A stretch of DNA of 64,000 bases from Dasyornis broadbenti. Taxonomy: Eukaryota; Chordata; Aves; Passeriformes; Dasyornithidae. The notes below the pieces were generated by a model. That model saw only the letters and a list, made by a program, of their open reading frames with translations, ran no database searches and was not told the origin of the DNA. Of the stretch, positions 1-12,165 are shown in pieces. How positions within the stretch are numbered: the stretch's first letter is position 1; every line of letters starts with the position of its first letter. Both the position numbers and the translations under genes were made by a program. The stretch covers positions 1-64,000 of the forward strand of contig VZRN01004246.1 of assembly GCA_013397935.1 (NCBI GenBank), in the 5' to 3' direction.

Positions 1-21
1 GAAGGGAAGGGAAGGGAAGGA
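1..21. repeat. (GGGAA)n microsatellite, cut by window edge
   Basis: The window opens with four tandem copies of a 5-bp purine unit (GAAGG). The tract probably continues to the left of the window, so its true length is unknown. Confidence 0.85.
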
Positions 22-184
22 GCCACAGCCTTGGCTCTGCAAAGCCTGAAGTCAGCAGCAAGCCGGTCACTTGCTTCCACCAGGCCATTGCTGTGACTTT
101 AACCATGTTGGGGCTTTATTTAGGGAAGAGCTCAGTCTGATGCAGACCTGTCTCTGGCTCGGCCGTGCTGGCGGCAGTGCTGAC

Positions 185-315
185 TTGGTTCACTGGTTAA
201 TGTTCCATTACCAGACAACATGCCTCCGTCATTTATTAATGTTTCATTAGTGTTAAAAACATCTGGTAATTAATTATGCACTAATTATGGATTCACAGTG
301 CTAAAAGCTGGGGTA
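185..315. promoter_or_regulatory. AT-rich block with clustered TAAT homeodomain-type sites
   Basis: The block contains TTATTAATG, TTCATTAGTG, TAATTAATTATG and CTAATTATGG within about 75 bp. Overlapping TAATTA cores are the preferred site of many homeodomain factors. It stands out from its GC-richer surroundings and contains no coding frame. Such islands are often conserved enhancers, but conservation cannot be judged from one sequence, so this is inference. Confidence 0.3.
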
Positions 316-3300
316 ATCTACCATAGCAGATGGCTCTTTGGGGCAGGGGGAAGGGACAGCTCTTAGCAGAGATGAAAATGTCAGGCCCAGCCCTTGCCAG
401 AGGGAAGCATCGCAGACAGACAGATTGCCTTCATCTCCACCCAGGATTTCCATGCCTGGTCCACAGGCATGCTGTCTCAGGTTATTAAGCAGATGAAACC
501 TGTCCCTCTCAACTTGTTTCAGGGAGCAAGGGAGTGACGTTCCCAGCTGCCCAGGGCAGCTGTGTGAGAAGCCATCTGAGACCAGTGGCTTTCACACAGA
601 GCCCCAGGCACCATCCAGCACCTGGATGTGGTACTCGGCTTTCTGCCGGCTCCGGGATGCCGTTTGTTGGCCGCCCCGTGGTGACTGGCCACGTTAAGCA
701 GCAGTCCATAAAGCAAGGGGTGTCATAAAAGCCCACTCGTTAAGTGCCCCAGGAATATTGCGTACAGATGTGCAGAGATGTTTCAAACTGGGGAAAGTCC
801 CAGGGGATCATCCCTGCCAAGCAGAAAATCCATCCACTTAGCAGTATAAATCCATACAGGAAGAAAGAGGGAATTACAATGCTCAGAGAGACCTGTGCAT
901 CACATAACCTGAAATCCAATACATCACCCGGGTGCAATGGGTCCCTGCATCTCCCCAGCACATATGTGGCAGTAAATCCCACCTTAGGTGTTGTTTTGGG
1001 CTGTTGCTGATGCGAGAGCAGCCTTGCACGGAGCTCCCCAAGCTCTGGAATAGGGATCAGAAGTGTGACTGGAAAGCAGGAGCTATTTCCTGAACTTGAG
1101 GCCTCGGAGGAAGCAGAAAGTCCCCTTTTGCTTGAGCAAGGGGCTGAACAGCAGAACAGGACCAAATCACTGCACCTCTTGCTTCTTTCCCTGAGGTGGG
1201 TGCTAGGAGAGACCTCATCCTCTTTGACCCCATTGTCAGAGAATCTACCTGCTCCCACACCAGCCTCCCTGGAGCCTGGAGCTCCCAGTTTATTTGTCAC
1301 AAATTAGGCTGACAGGGATGTATTGTGTAGCCTTTGATGGGGTGACATACTTTGGAGAATGAAGGAGGAGCTATGGGTGCTGTGCTGTGCATTTCAGCTC
1401 TGGTAGAGTGTCAGTCTGGCACCATCACAAGTGAGAATGGGGAATGAAAGCAGGCTCTGCTGTTGAGAAAGCACACCCATAGCTTCACTGCCAGACCCAA
1501 GCTGAGAGCTTGCTGAGCGGGGTGGAAATCCAGGTGGGATCTGTTGAGTCAGCTGGTAGAGGAGAGCTGCTGCTTATTTCCACAGGGGTAAACCTGGTCC
1601 TCTGGGGGCAGATATCCTCCTCCATCACAGCAAACAGAGACAAGTGGCAGGTGTAGGTGAAAGCAGTAGGAGCTGGTGGAAAGGCAGACCCCAGGATGAA
1701 AGCCTGAAGAGCAGTGTCTGTGAGGGGTGAGGTTGTAAACTGTCAGCTTAACTTGGAGGAGCCCAGACTCCCCCAGTCCTCAGCCTGCAGCAGTGTCAAG
1801 TCCAGCAAACACAAGAACCCACCCCAAACCTCAGGGTATTGATTCAGAAAAAGCTTATGTCTCCTGTACAGAGATGTAGCACTGGATAACTTTGGGAGAT
1901 TTTAGCCTTCCTCCCAGGGCTTTCTTCCCCAGTAGCAGAAGGGATAGCTCAGACAACCAGGTCCCACCATGAGGAAAGGCTCCTCTCTGATAGGTTCCTC
2001 TCTTTTGGTAGGAATGAACCCAAGATCTTTGAGTTAAATTGGCCACCACCACACAGAGAAACAGATGGAGATGCAGGTGGGGACTCTGGGGGTAAAAACT
2101 GTCTTGGGCACCCTCATGATGCTGTAGGGCAGAGGTTTGTAGCAACAAGAGGTGACAGATGGTCACAGCAGACCACAAATGATTCTTGGACCATCTTATT
2201 CCTTGGTGGTTCCAGACAAGGACTTGATTCATCTCCAGAAGAGACTGTCTATTGTTTGAAAAGCCTCCAAGCAGTGACTCCCTTCTTCCTTGTGTCCATC
2301 CTGACTGGCTCAATTTCTGTCCTGGCATGGTGTCCCTAGTCCCCAGACACCTCCACCTGCAGCCTCATGCCCTCCCCCTCCACCAGACCAGCCCTGAAAC
2401 CTCCTCACTGCCCAGATGGGCAGCTCCCACCACTGTTTCCCCATTCCCATCCCATTTCCCATTTCCTAGTGCCACAACCTCCCTGCTCACCTCCAGTCTG
2501 CCCCAGTCGCCTCCCTGCTCTGGCCAGGGTGACCCATAGGGATAATCTGTTCACAGCATCCCAAACCTCCCTACATGCAGACACAGCAGCCAAGCACAGC
2601 CCACCCAGCTCAGCTGCAGCGCAGAGACCAGACCACACCAGGGTCCTCTAATAAGCAATTGACTCTTTTTTTCACCCTCCCTTTCAAGAAAAAGCCAAGC
2701 ATTAATTTGGCTTCTGCCACTCTGTTTATCTAATAGCATCACTGATTGATTGTCTTATTTATAACCCAGATCCGGTGTCTGGGCTGCTCGCAGAGACGGG
2801 GTGATTGATGGAAAGAAGACAGCCAGAAAGGGACTTAATGGAGCCATGTGGCTGAGCAGCAGAGTAGTGGCTTAGGCATGAAATGAAAAGTGTCTCCCAC
2901 AAGTCTGGGCTCCTCTCCTCCTTTCCTGCGTGGTTCCCAGGAAAGCTGCTAAGTGCTGGGAGAGAGCAGCATGCTCCCTACGTCCTGCCAAAAGCGATCA
3001 GGGACCATGCTCAGGTCTCCTCCAGCAGCCTGGCCAAGGGGACGCAGCCAACAGGGACTTGGACTGCTTCCTGAAAAGGCGTCATACAGTCTCTGGGAAG
3101 GTTTCCCCCTTCCAGGATGGAAGGGATGGTTGAGAGGTGTGAGACAGCCTGAACCCTGCCCAGCCACCAGCCTGCTGTCAGGATGCCTGTCCTGCCAGCT
3201 GGAAATCAGGTCCTTGCACAAACAGATGGTGCAGAGAGAAGCTTTTCCCAAAGTGCCTTCCTGCAGGCTGGCAGCAACTTTCAGAGGTCTCAGTTTTGTC

Positions 3301-3689
3301 CAAAGTTGGGCTGAGATAGTTTTACATCCCCAGAGAAGGTGACTCTGTTCCTCACACCCAGTGGTCACAAACCCCAGTAGAGTGACCAGCTCATATGTGA
3401 ATCACCCCATGGTCACTATTGCTGCCATAAAGCACCAAAAAACGAGGCAGGGAAGGAGATGCAGTTCCAGGAGTTGACACGCCATCATTCAGGGTCTGGT
3501 TGGGGATGTGTGACAGCCTGGATATGTTCCAAACCTCCAGCCTGCAAATTCACCCCAGAGAAGCCTGTCCTCAGCTGCCAGGATCGAGTCATGGTCAGGA
3601 GATGGCTGACAACTCCAAGTCCCCAGGAAGGCATTTGGCTTTGATCTGAGCCAGAGCTAAACCCTCATCTTGTCCATAAAGATCAGTTT

Positions 3690-3835
3690 GGGAAGAAAAA
3701 AACAACATAGTGGTTCAGTCAAAATATTTAATCGCTGTTTAATGGCCTTTATTTCATGTCTGATTGTAATGGATAATCTAATATAAGCCTCAAGCAAAGC
3801 CAAACACAGTTGTTTCATTATGAAGGACCCCATCA
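3690..3835. promoter_or_regulatory. AT-rich block, possible conserved non-coding element
   Basis: About 150 bp of AT-rich, non-repetitive sequence includes AATATTTAATCGC, GTTTAATGG and GATTGTAATGGATAATC, with several TAAT/ATTA cores. It has neither simple-repeat nor transposon character. It is a candidate enhancer by composition and motif density only. Confidence 0.25.
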
Positions 3836-6800
3836 GGCAGCTTTGACGTGGCCAAACCCCACTCTTTCCCCTTTTTGTTTTTCTTCCTTTATTTTTTTCC
3901 CACATCTGAAATTTGAGGAAAACCAAAGCAGCTTCATGAACAATGCTGTTTCAGTGGACTGAAAGAAACCATCCAGTACCCAGGTCTCCAGCACTGGACA
4001 TATTGTTGTTCCCAACACCAGTGCTTGACAAACACTATCCAATGTCTTATGACAGCATTTTATTTCTTCCAGGAAAAACCCTTCCTTGGAAAGTCCCCCT
4101 GGACCACCAGACATGGGCAGGTGATGAACATTTACTTTGGCTGGGGCGTCCCCAGTCATGGTGGTCCCTCTGTGGGTGATGCCACTATCACCTCACTATG
4201 TGTCCATGGCTGCAAAAAGAAGGGACCAGGACAGGGCGATCCTTGCAGGATGTTGGAAGATGGAGGGGCCCCCAAGCAGTGGGAGCGGAAATGGCCTTTG
4301 ATGTGGAAGCTCTCCTTTTGCAAACACAATGAGTTGCAGAGAAGTTTTATAAACATGGCTATTGTTGCTCCATCCCTTTGGTGGGAACAGATGGTCCGAG
4401 TGCTCTGTTCGGCCCCCCTTCCCTCCCCTCACTCCCTATCCCCATTAATAAAGCCCCGGCAAGTCCAGCACCGCTAAGGCTTTCCCAAGGGAGATCAATA
4501 AATAAATGTAATAACAACAAAGGGGCCCATGCAGACGAGATTGGGTTACAAAGAGGCCTCGGCCCCCCTCCTTCTTTCCGGGTGAGAGTCACTGCATGCA
4601 GGCACTCTGGCCAGTTCGGGGAGAGGTTCCTCCATCCACACTGTCTGTGGGAAGCAGGGACATGATCTTCCCACTGAAAGAGCCAGGCATCACCTGTAAG
4701 TCCCCACCCTGCAGTCACGGATGGCATTGTGTGACTTTGGTGATCACCTTGCAGCCTTGGCCATGGGACACTGATGGCCAAGATGTTGCTCCAGGTCCTT
4801 TCCCAGCAGGATCCCACCCAACACAGTGCACTTCGGAGCAGGCATCGTGGCTTCACCTTGGCTCACTTTTTGCCTGGCTCCTGCTGACAAAAGACCAGGC
4901 AATTTTCTGGCCAGCTGGGAAGCATTGGTGACTCTGACCTGCTCCTCAATGGTATGGTAAGGTTTAATGCAGGACTAGGAGCTTACATTAGCCGTGATTA
5001 AACCAGGGCAGAGCAATCTGCAGACAGGGCATCCCTGTGGAAACCACCAGCATGCACCCAATGCTGCCCATGAGGTTGCAGAGCAGGAGAGCAGCTTCTC
5101 AGGAGCATCAGTAGGGTTTGAAAGTGACCACAGCACCTCACTGGAGTCTGGATATCGGAGAAGTCACATGGAGGCATTCGATCGAGTGGTCTCTCTATTG
5201 GGAAAGGGGGAGACCAACTCCATAAAGCTTTCCAGGAGCTCATCTACTGAGGAAGGTCCTGAGGCTGGAGTAACCCCATGGGCATGGCCCAGAGGGGACA
5301 TTGGTGATGTGCAGGAGGGACTGAGCAGAGGGTTTGATCCAAGAGCCGACTCTGAGCTCTGCCAATGTATCCCTGTTAGCTGCCATTGTCCCACCTCTTC
5401 CCCAGCTAGTCCCTGTCCCTCAGAGGTAATGAGATGCTGGTTTTATCTGTGCAGGACTCCTGCAGCTGGGAGTCTGTGGGATGAAACGTGTTTCACACAC
5501 GCACATGCACACACTGCCGCCTCCCCTCTGAGCCGCCCTGAGAATCTCTGCCTCCCCCCGACCCCTCACTCATAAAAAAATTAAAACTCTCGATATCATC
5601 TCACACAAAAGTGGATTTGAGGCCTCGTCAGTCACCAGACACGTCCCACAATCTGCACTGGCTCCAGACAGCTGGAGGGGTTTGCTGGAGGACTAGAATG
5701 ACTTCATGCCGCCTCCCACGTACCGGGGGTTACCCAAAGTGCTTGGTGTGGGGAGGGGAACCGAGGGCTGGGAGCGCACAGCCCAATCCCCACCATGCTG
5801 CCACCATGCCATGCTCTGGACCCAACAGGGTGGGTGCTGGCCTGAGGAGCAACCTCAGGGACTGATAGAAAAACTCTCCCGGGGTGCAGAGGCTCTCCCG
5901 GTGGGCGCAAGAAAGGCAGCTGGCCCCGGACTCCAGTGCTGGAGAGGTTTATGAGGGCTGACCCGTTGCACCGAGCACCTGGGGCAGGATAAATCCCACT
6001 CCGCCTAGGAGTGCAGGTGCACGGGGCTGGTGGTGAGGGAAGGGGACTACAGATGCATGGGGGATCCAGCAAGGGGGAGCTGGGGCCAGCCTCAAGCTGT
6101 GTGCTGCTTTGGGTCCGTCCCAGCAGTGGGAATGGTCCCCTGCCTGCTCTGGAGCCCAGTGCATTGCTCTGCGGTTGCTCTGGGTAGGGCTACCTGCACA
6201 CAGCCTGCCATGGCAACGCTCAGGGCTGCAGGATGGCCTGCACCACCCCTATAGATGTGCTGCAGGATGCCCAGAGGAGACTCATGGCATTGTGGGGGTA
6301 CTCAGAGCATCTCCTGGCTACCCTAGGTGTTTCGAACATGGATCCATAGCTTTGTGCCTCACATTCAGCCCTGGTTTAAATCCTATCCAGGACTTCCTGG
6401 CCACTGTAATGAAGGCAACAGAGCACCTAGTCCCTTTAAGTCCTGATGTCTCAGCCATGGCGGCATGAAAAATGCCGCACCAAATGCCTCAAGAGAGGAT
6501 TCTGGTGATGTCCCCAGCCATGGGGGCTCCTGACCTTCATCCAGCACTGGGAGATGTTTGAGACCTGCACTAGAAAAGGTACCTAGGATCAACACAGCCC
6601 TCAATTCTACAAGTACCACCACGGACAGTGGGTCCTGTTGGGCCTGGGACATGGGGAACATCATGTGCAGGGCTGACAGCGAGCTCTGCAAGAGCAACAG
6701 AGATTTCAGCCCATAGCCCACCTCCCCCATTTCATGTAGCACTAATCTGAATCCTTGCCTTAGGAACCAAGCAGAGGGTTTGGAATGTTTCTCTGAGTGA

Positions 6801-7224
6801 ATTATAATCATCTTTTGAAAAAAAAAATAGCACAAAGCAGGTGGCTGAGATCAAAGGTAGATAAATGCCCATCACAGAGCACCTGGCTGAAGCCAAGCGC
6901 AGGTTTAACATTGTATTCTTTGAAGTCAGCACATCCTCATGCTCTCCGTGGGTTCGGGGCTCCATGCGTGCCTTCTACCAATGCTTGGGCAATTTACAGA
7001 CATGTGAGGCTATTCAGAAAACTTCTCCGTGAACCTCCTGCAAAAACCCAGTCCAGCTGGTCAGGTCATGTTTACCTCTCATCAACAGCTCAGTAGAAGC
7101 ACTCTACAATATGAATCAATCCCAAAAGTAAATGCTAAGACTTGGTATCCCAAACACAGACCACATCTCTCAGGCATGCCATCCCCTGCTGCATGGCTAC
7201 CTTACCCTATCTGACAGGCAGCCC

Positions 7225-7570
7225 ATTGACTAATAAATGTGCACACCCTTTAATTACAGCACAGTGAATCCACTTAGTGCTGTTTCGTTAGATATCTTGT
7301 CTATTCGAGGAGTTGGAGTGGTACTCACTCAGCTCAGCAGCCCAAGTCTCTAGATTTTCAGGCCCTTAATATTCACTCTGATCTGTTCATAAGTTATTCA
7401 TGGAGAGTGGGAAATGTCTTACAAGAAAACTCACTCCAAACTGCGAGTGCTTCTGAGGCACCTCGCAATCTGCTTGCACAGGGTAAGGAGGGGAAAGTAA
7501 TGAATAAATGATTGTTTACAAATTATTTACTTGTCTCCACTAATTTCCACACTGTTTACCTGGCAGCATG
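7225..7570. promoter_or_regulatory. AT-rich block with forkhead- and homeobox-like sites
   Basis: The block contains CTAATAAATG, TTTAATTACAG, GTAATGAATAAATG and a forkhead-type ATTGTTTACAAA followed closely by ATTTACTTG and TGTTTACC. Repeated TGTTTAC cores within 60 bp fit FOX-factor binding. No open frame of interest overlaps. A role as enhancer is inferred. Confidence 0.28.
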
Positions 7571-9839
7571 CTGAAGTCAGGAACAGTTAGAGAAGACTTC
7601 ATCCTGGTGTATCGGCGGATGGAAGTTGAGCAGCATGGGGGGAAGAAAGCCAGCGCAGCAGAAGAGCAAGGAGCTGGCTTTTCACTGCCAAAATTGGCCA
7701 CTGAGTGCAGTCTTACTTGATCTTCACATTCCGGAAGAAATTGTTGTGCAGGGCTGTATTTCTGTCATAACTTACTAGGACGCATGGAGTCAAGTCTAGG
7801 ACCATCAAGGCTGCTGAGGCTTGTAAAATTCTTAAGAGGACTATGCTCTGCAGAAGTTGGCCAGGCCTTGCTAGGAGATCACTTTCTGTTCCCAGGGAGC
7901 CAGGGCTTTGTAGGGAAAACCAGGAAAAGGTCCTTGCTGTAAACTGTGCAGCAGAGTAAGACCTGGAGGAAACGTTGAGCTTTTTTGCTATCAATAGTGT
8001 TAAGGTCTGTGGATGTGGAAATGATGATACTTACAGCCCATGGTATGTTACCCCAAAATGTAAATGGGAACTCTGCCTTGGGGCAAAATCACCCCAGCAG
8101 ATCACGGCTACCTAAGGCAGGCAGCAGAATGAGCCTGTCCTCCTACTTAAAGCCATTTTAGACTTCTCAGTCCCTTCTCAAGCTACTTTCCCACAGTAAA
8201 TCAGAGACAAGGGATGGGCACCAGCAAAATTAATGTGTGTGTAGGTGCCATTTGGGGAAGGAAAGGACAATCTGGCTATGTCAGAAGAGCAGGACAAGGT
8301 GGGAACTGGTCAGTCTCAGCTTGGTTGATGTGTCTTCCAGACTGCCCCATGCTTCATTCCACTCCTGTTCCTCAAGGGATTGTGAATTCCCTTCAGCTGA
8401 GCTTTCAGATCCTGTATCCTTCCAGACAAGGTGCTGCAGCATCCTGAGAAACGTAGCTCTGGAAGGAGACACAAGATGCTTGCAGGGTAGAGGGAGAAAT
8501 GCCTCCTGAAGCTTGAACCTGGACTGCCACCGGCTGCTAACAAAGCTCAGGTGAGGGCTCAGTGCCTGAGTAACGCAGTTTGTGGTAAACCCACCTTGCA
8601 GGACAGTGACCCACAGGAGACAGAGTGACACTGTGTATGACAGACTGACAAAGTGCACAGAAAGGACAGGTAGAAGTCAAATTACCCAGCTACAGCTGCT
8701 TTCATTAGCCAGCATGAGAAAGATGTACAAGATGGGAGAGACTCACACCATCAAGACCCACGAGCAGCCTGTCCCCAGCATTCACAGCTACCTGTGCCTT
8801 GACCATGCCGTGGGGATAGATAACAGTGCCCAAGCTCTCAGGCTGCAGGAGACTGAGCAGGGCTGCAGGTACACCAGGGATGGAGGGGTAATTTGGGATG
8901 CTCTCAGCTGTAGCATGGAGAGAGAAAGCTGCCTGCAGACTGCAGGAAACCTTTGGGACCTTGACTTCTCTGCTGCCGTCCCTAATCTCAGCTACCCCTC
9001 ACTCCTTTCCATCACCCCTCACTCCATGCCCCAACCTGCTTGGCATGGACCCTGCACCCTGCAGCCTTTCAGCTCGTCGCTCCCTGCGAGCAGCCTGTAA
9101 ATCATCCTTGTATGCATATCTCCCTTGGCCTTCGGGAGAGGGAATTTATTCCCCTAGCTCAGCTGTCAGAGACCTCCAGCTGCCAGGAGTGATCAGCATG
9201 CTCTTAATTCATTGCAAAGGGTGCAGGGCTCCGGTGAAGGCTCCCATGCCTGCTTCCCTGCCAAACCTTTGGTGCATGCCTGCACTCAGGTCATGGAAAC
9301 TTTCTAGGGAAATTGCCCAGCCTGACTTAAATGTTGTGTTCTTTGAAGAGGGCACATGAACCTGGTCAGGAAGCAGAGGGGCAGGAGGGGATTGAAGGCA
9401 GGACATGCAGCTTGAGAGACCCAGGCACACTCCAAGTGGTGAGTATCTACATGGTGGAGACTCTCCCATCTCCCTGGAGAGTCCCGAGGCATCCAGATCA
9501 AGAGACAGCAGGCAGATGATTCAGGATTGCCCTAACCCTTGCCAGTCCCTTGTCAAGTCCATCATGGAAGGATGAGCAACACTTCCAGATGCAAACATCT
9601 GGGTGTGCAGCCCCTCTTGTCATTGACCTGAGGAAATGGTGCAGCCAAGGAGGCAAGAGGGAGAAACATGTGGAGCCTTAAGGTCCCTTGCCCAGAGCAT
9701 GAATCCAGCCGGGATGGGCTCACAGCTGGGTGAGCTGACAGCAGTTCACTCACTTACACCAGTCTGCTGATCTCCTTCCAAAGCTGCCCCAGAGCCTGGA
9801 TCTCTGGTGCGAGATGAACACTGAGCAAATACCCCTGTT

Positions 9840-10000
9840 TTCCTGCCACAATTACCCTCTTTAACGTTTCAACTTATCACCTGCACAGAGGTTTATAAAA
9901 TTTTAAAGCTAATGGCGTCTCCAGTAATGATACTGCAGATGTACAAGCTGCATCCTGGGATGAATAAATTATAGGAGGCCGAGTAAATTGCAATGGGAAG
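9840..10000. promoter_or_regulatory. AT-rich block, possible conserved non-coding element
   Basis: This is AT-rich non-repetitive sequence around TTATAAAATTTTAAAGC, GTAATGATACTGC and GAATAAATTATAGG, flanked by ordinary GC-moderate DNA. There is no coding support. It is listed as a candidate regulatory element on composition alone. Confidence 0.22.
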
Positions 10001-10398
10001 GACAGCAGCTGCAGGATGGAAACAGATGGCTTCACCGTGCGCCACAGCTTGGTCTCGGTGCAGGGTATATTCCCAAGGCTGTCCCTTTCGTGGTGGCCCT
10101 GAAGAACACCTGGGCACACCTGAGGCTGCAGATCCCTGAAGCATCAGCTAATGCTGTAGCTGACATGGGGGTCCAGACAGCTGGTTTTTGGGTCTGGGGG
10201 CTACAGTGGCAGTCTGCAGGCAAGAGTAGGAGACCTGTTTTCCTTCTGCTGCTCACTGGGTTTTCGTGCAGGGGAAGCTCACAGCCCCCAGGAGCTGACA
10301 GGACATTCGTTGCCTTCTTGAGGGAAGGTGGCTTGTGGTTACATTTACTGATAAATTCCTCCCAGCAAAGCCTTTGCTGCCTTTCTCCACCCCTGCCC

Positions 10399-10413
10399 AC
10401 ACACACACACACA
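10399..10413. repeat. (AC)n microsatellite
   Basis: A short perfect AC run of about seven units, with no sign of functional importance. Confidence 0.9.
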
Positions 10414-11439
10414 GTTTGCAGAGCAGGGTGGCTCATCCTACTCCTCTGCCCTGTGGCATGAGGCACCCAGAAGTATGACGAGGATGCACATGGGGTTGTG
10501 CATCAGGTGCATGTTTGTGTCCTGTTGTTGTGACCAACAGGGTCACCACAGATCAGCATTTGGCCTCCTTCATATCGAGAGGCAGCACAGCCCCAGTGAA
10601 GTCCAACAGTGCCACATTTCCCTAGCTCTGGTTCCCACAAAGCTTGCAGCACACCTGTCACATTCAGCAGGGTGACAGCTCAGGGCTGTCTCTGTCCCAG
10701 ACAAGGGACAGGTTAACAGAGCAGCTGTGATTCTCAGCTCAATTAAGCCATATATTCCCTGACTGCTTCAGTGTTCGCCTTCCCCCGCACCCTGGTTCAC
10801 ATCCCAAATTCAACCTGAGACAGGGAACTCCTGTCAGGGCATGTTCAGGGCTCCTCAAAAGCTGCTGCACTCATGGCCTCAGATATTAACCAGCCTGGGT
10901 GGAGCCTCACTACAGGACTGGGGACTCAGCCACATGCCTTCTGTCCCCTCTGATTTGTTGCTGGAGCAGCTCAGCTGTGACATTGAAGGGATGCAAAGTA
11001 AGACACAGGTGGCAAAGAAGCCAGGGAGGTACAGGCAGGCAGTCCCTAAATCACTCTGTTCCCTGCTTCTCCTTGTGAGAATAGGGTCCTCTGGCCTAAG
11101 GCATACACTGTGGAGCCTACCTCTGTCATGGGGACCTCAGTGAGACTGATTAAAGCTGGGGGCTTTGCTCCCAGAACTGTCAATGCCACCAGAAGTTCTC
11201 TGATAAAATTACAGATCTTTAATATGCAGCCAGCCAGGCTCCATCTCTGTGGGACCCACTGTTCATGCAAACCCACACCCTACACTCACGCACTCCAACC
11301 AACCTCACCCCTGCTGCATGGCAGCTGCACCACAATACTCCATCCCATTCCTCACCGGTGTCCCTGGTCCAGGTCAGGAGTGTGCAGGAGGAATTCGCCC
11401 TCCCCTGGTCCTGATGCAGAAGTGGCTGAACTGCCAGAG

Positions 11440-12093
11440 GATCACGCTGCCAACCTCAGAGACCTCGACAGGCTGGAGATAGGGGCCAACAGGAACTTTA
11501 TCGTGTTCAGTAAGAAGTATAAAGTCCTGTACCTGGAGAGGAACAACCCCATGCACCGATGGATGCTGGGGACCACTAGGATGGAAAGAACTGGAGATCC
11601 AAGCTGAACATTGGCCAGCAGTGTGCCCTGGCTGCAAAGGATTCACCCTGGACTGCATTACACATAGTGCTGACAGCAGGTCAAGATCCCTGTGCTCTGC
11701 ACAGCAGTGGTGAGGACGCACCTGGAACCCTGTGTCCAGTTCTGGAATCCAAGTATAAGGGAGATACAGACATTCTGGAGAGAGAGTCCAACAAAGGCCA
11801 CAAGATGATAAAGAGATCAGATCAATTTCCCTATGATGAAAAGCTGGAAGAGTGTTGTTCAGTGACAGGACAAGAGGCAAGGGTCCCAAACTGGAACACA
11901 GGATACACTCTTTAATTGTCCAAGTGACCAACCACAGGAGCAGATTGGCCAAGGAGAGTGTGGATTACCATCTCTGGAGATAGCCAAAGTCTTCCTGGAT
12001 GTGGTTCTTGTCAAGCAGCTCTAGGGGGCCCTGCTTAAACAAAATTTAGCACTGGAGGTTTCCGCAAACCTCTGCCACTGTGTGATTCTGTGA
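11440..12093 (+). mobile_element. CR1 LINE fragment, 5'-truncated
   Basis: The sequence follows the 3' part of avian CR1: GACCTCGACAGGCTGGAGA, CCTGTACCTGGAGAGGAACA, the block ending CAGCAGTGTGCCCTGGCTGC, CTGTGTCCAGTTCTGG, then GTGACAGGACAAGAGGCAAG and a 3' end of TGTGATTCTGTGA. This is recognised from memory of the family. Relative to the consensus, roughly 150 bp appears deleted between the segment ending near 11,850 and the GACAGGACAAGAGG block. The copy is strongly diverged and has no intact reverse transcriptase, so it is inert. Confidence 0.88.
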
Positions 12094-12105
12094 ATAGCTT
12101 TGCGG

Positions 12106-12165
12106 ACATTACAAATTTTGCATTACATTACAAATTTTACACGCATTACAACTTTTGCACTGTAT
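12106..12165 (+). repeat. Short tandem repeat next to CR1 3' end
   Basis: Three imperfect copies of an approximately 19-bp unit, ACATTACAAATTTTGC, ATTACAAATTTTAC and CATTACAACTTTTGC, lie just beyond the CR1 terminus. They may have arisen by slippage in the CR1 tail, though the unit is not the usual CR1 terminal octamer. Confidence 0.6.

Larger units (their letters stand above)
22..11430. other. Non-coding stretch without recognised gene
   Basis: Open frames here are short, overlap on both strands and resemble no protein family I know. No tRNA-like or rRNA-like sequence was seen. The base composition is uneven: GC-moderate DNA is broken by AT-rich blocks near 0.18-0.31, 3.66-3.83, 7.2-7.56 and 9.84-10.0 kb, listed separately as candidate regulatory elements. 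The stretch could be intergenic or a long intron; the sequence alone does not decide. Confidence 0.6.

Noticed and set aside
11110..11607. 165-codon frame containing ERNNPMHRWMLG
   Set aside because: The second half is the translated 3' region of a CR1 fragment, not a host gene.
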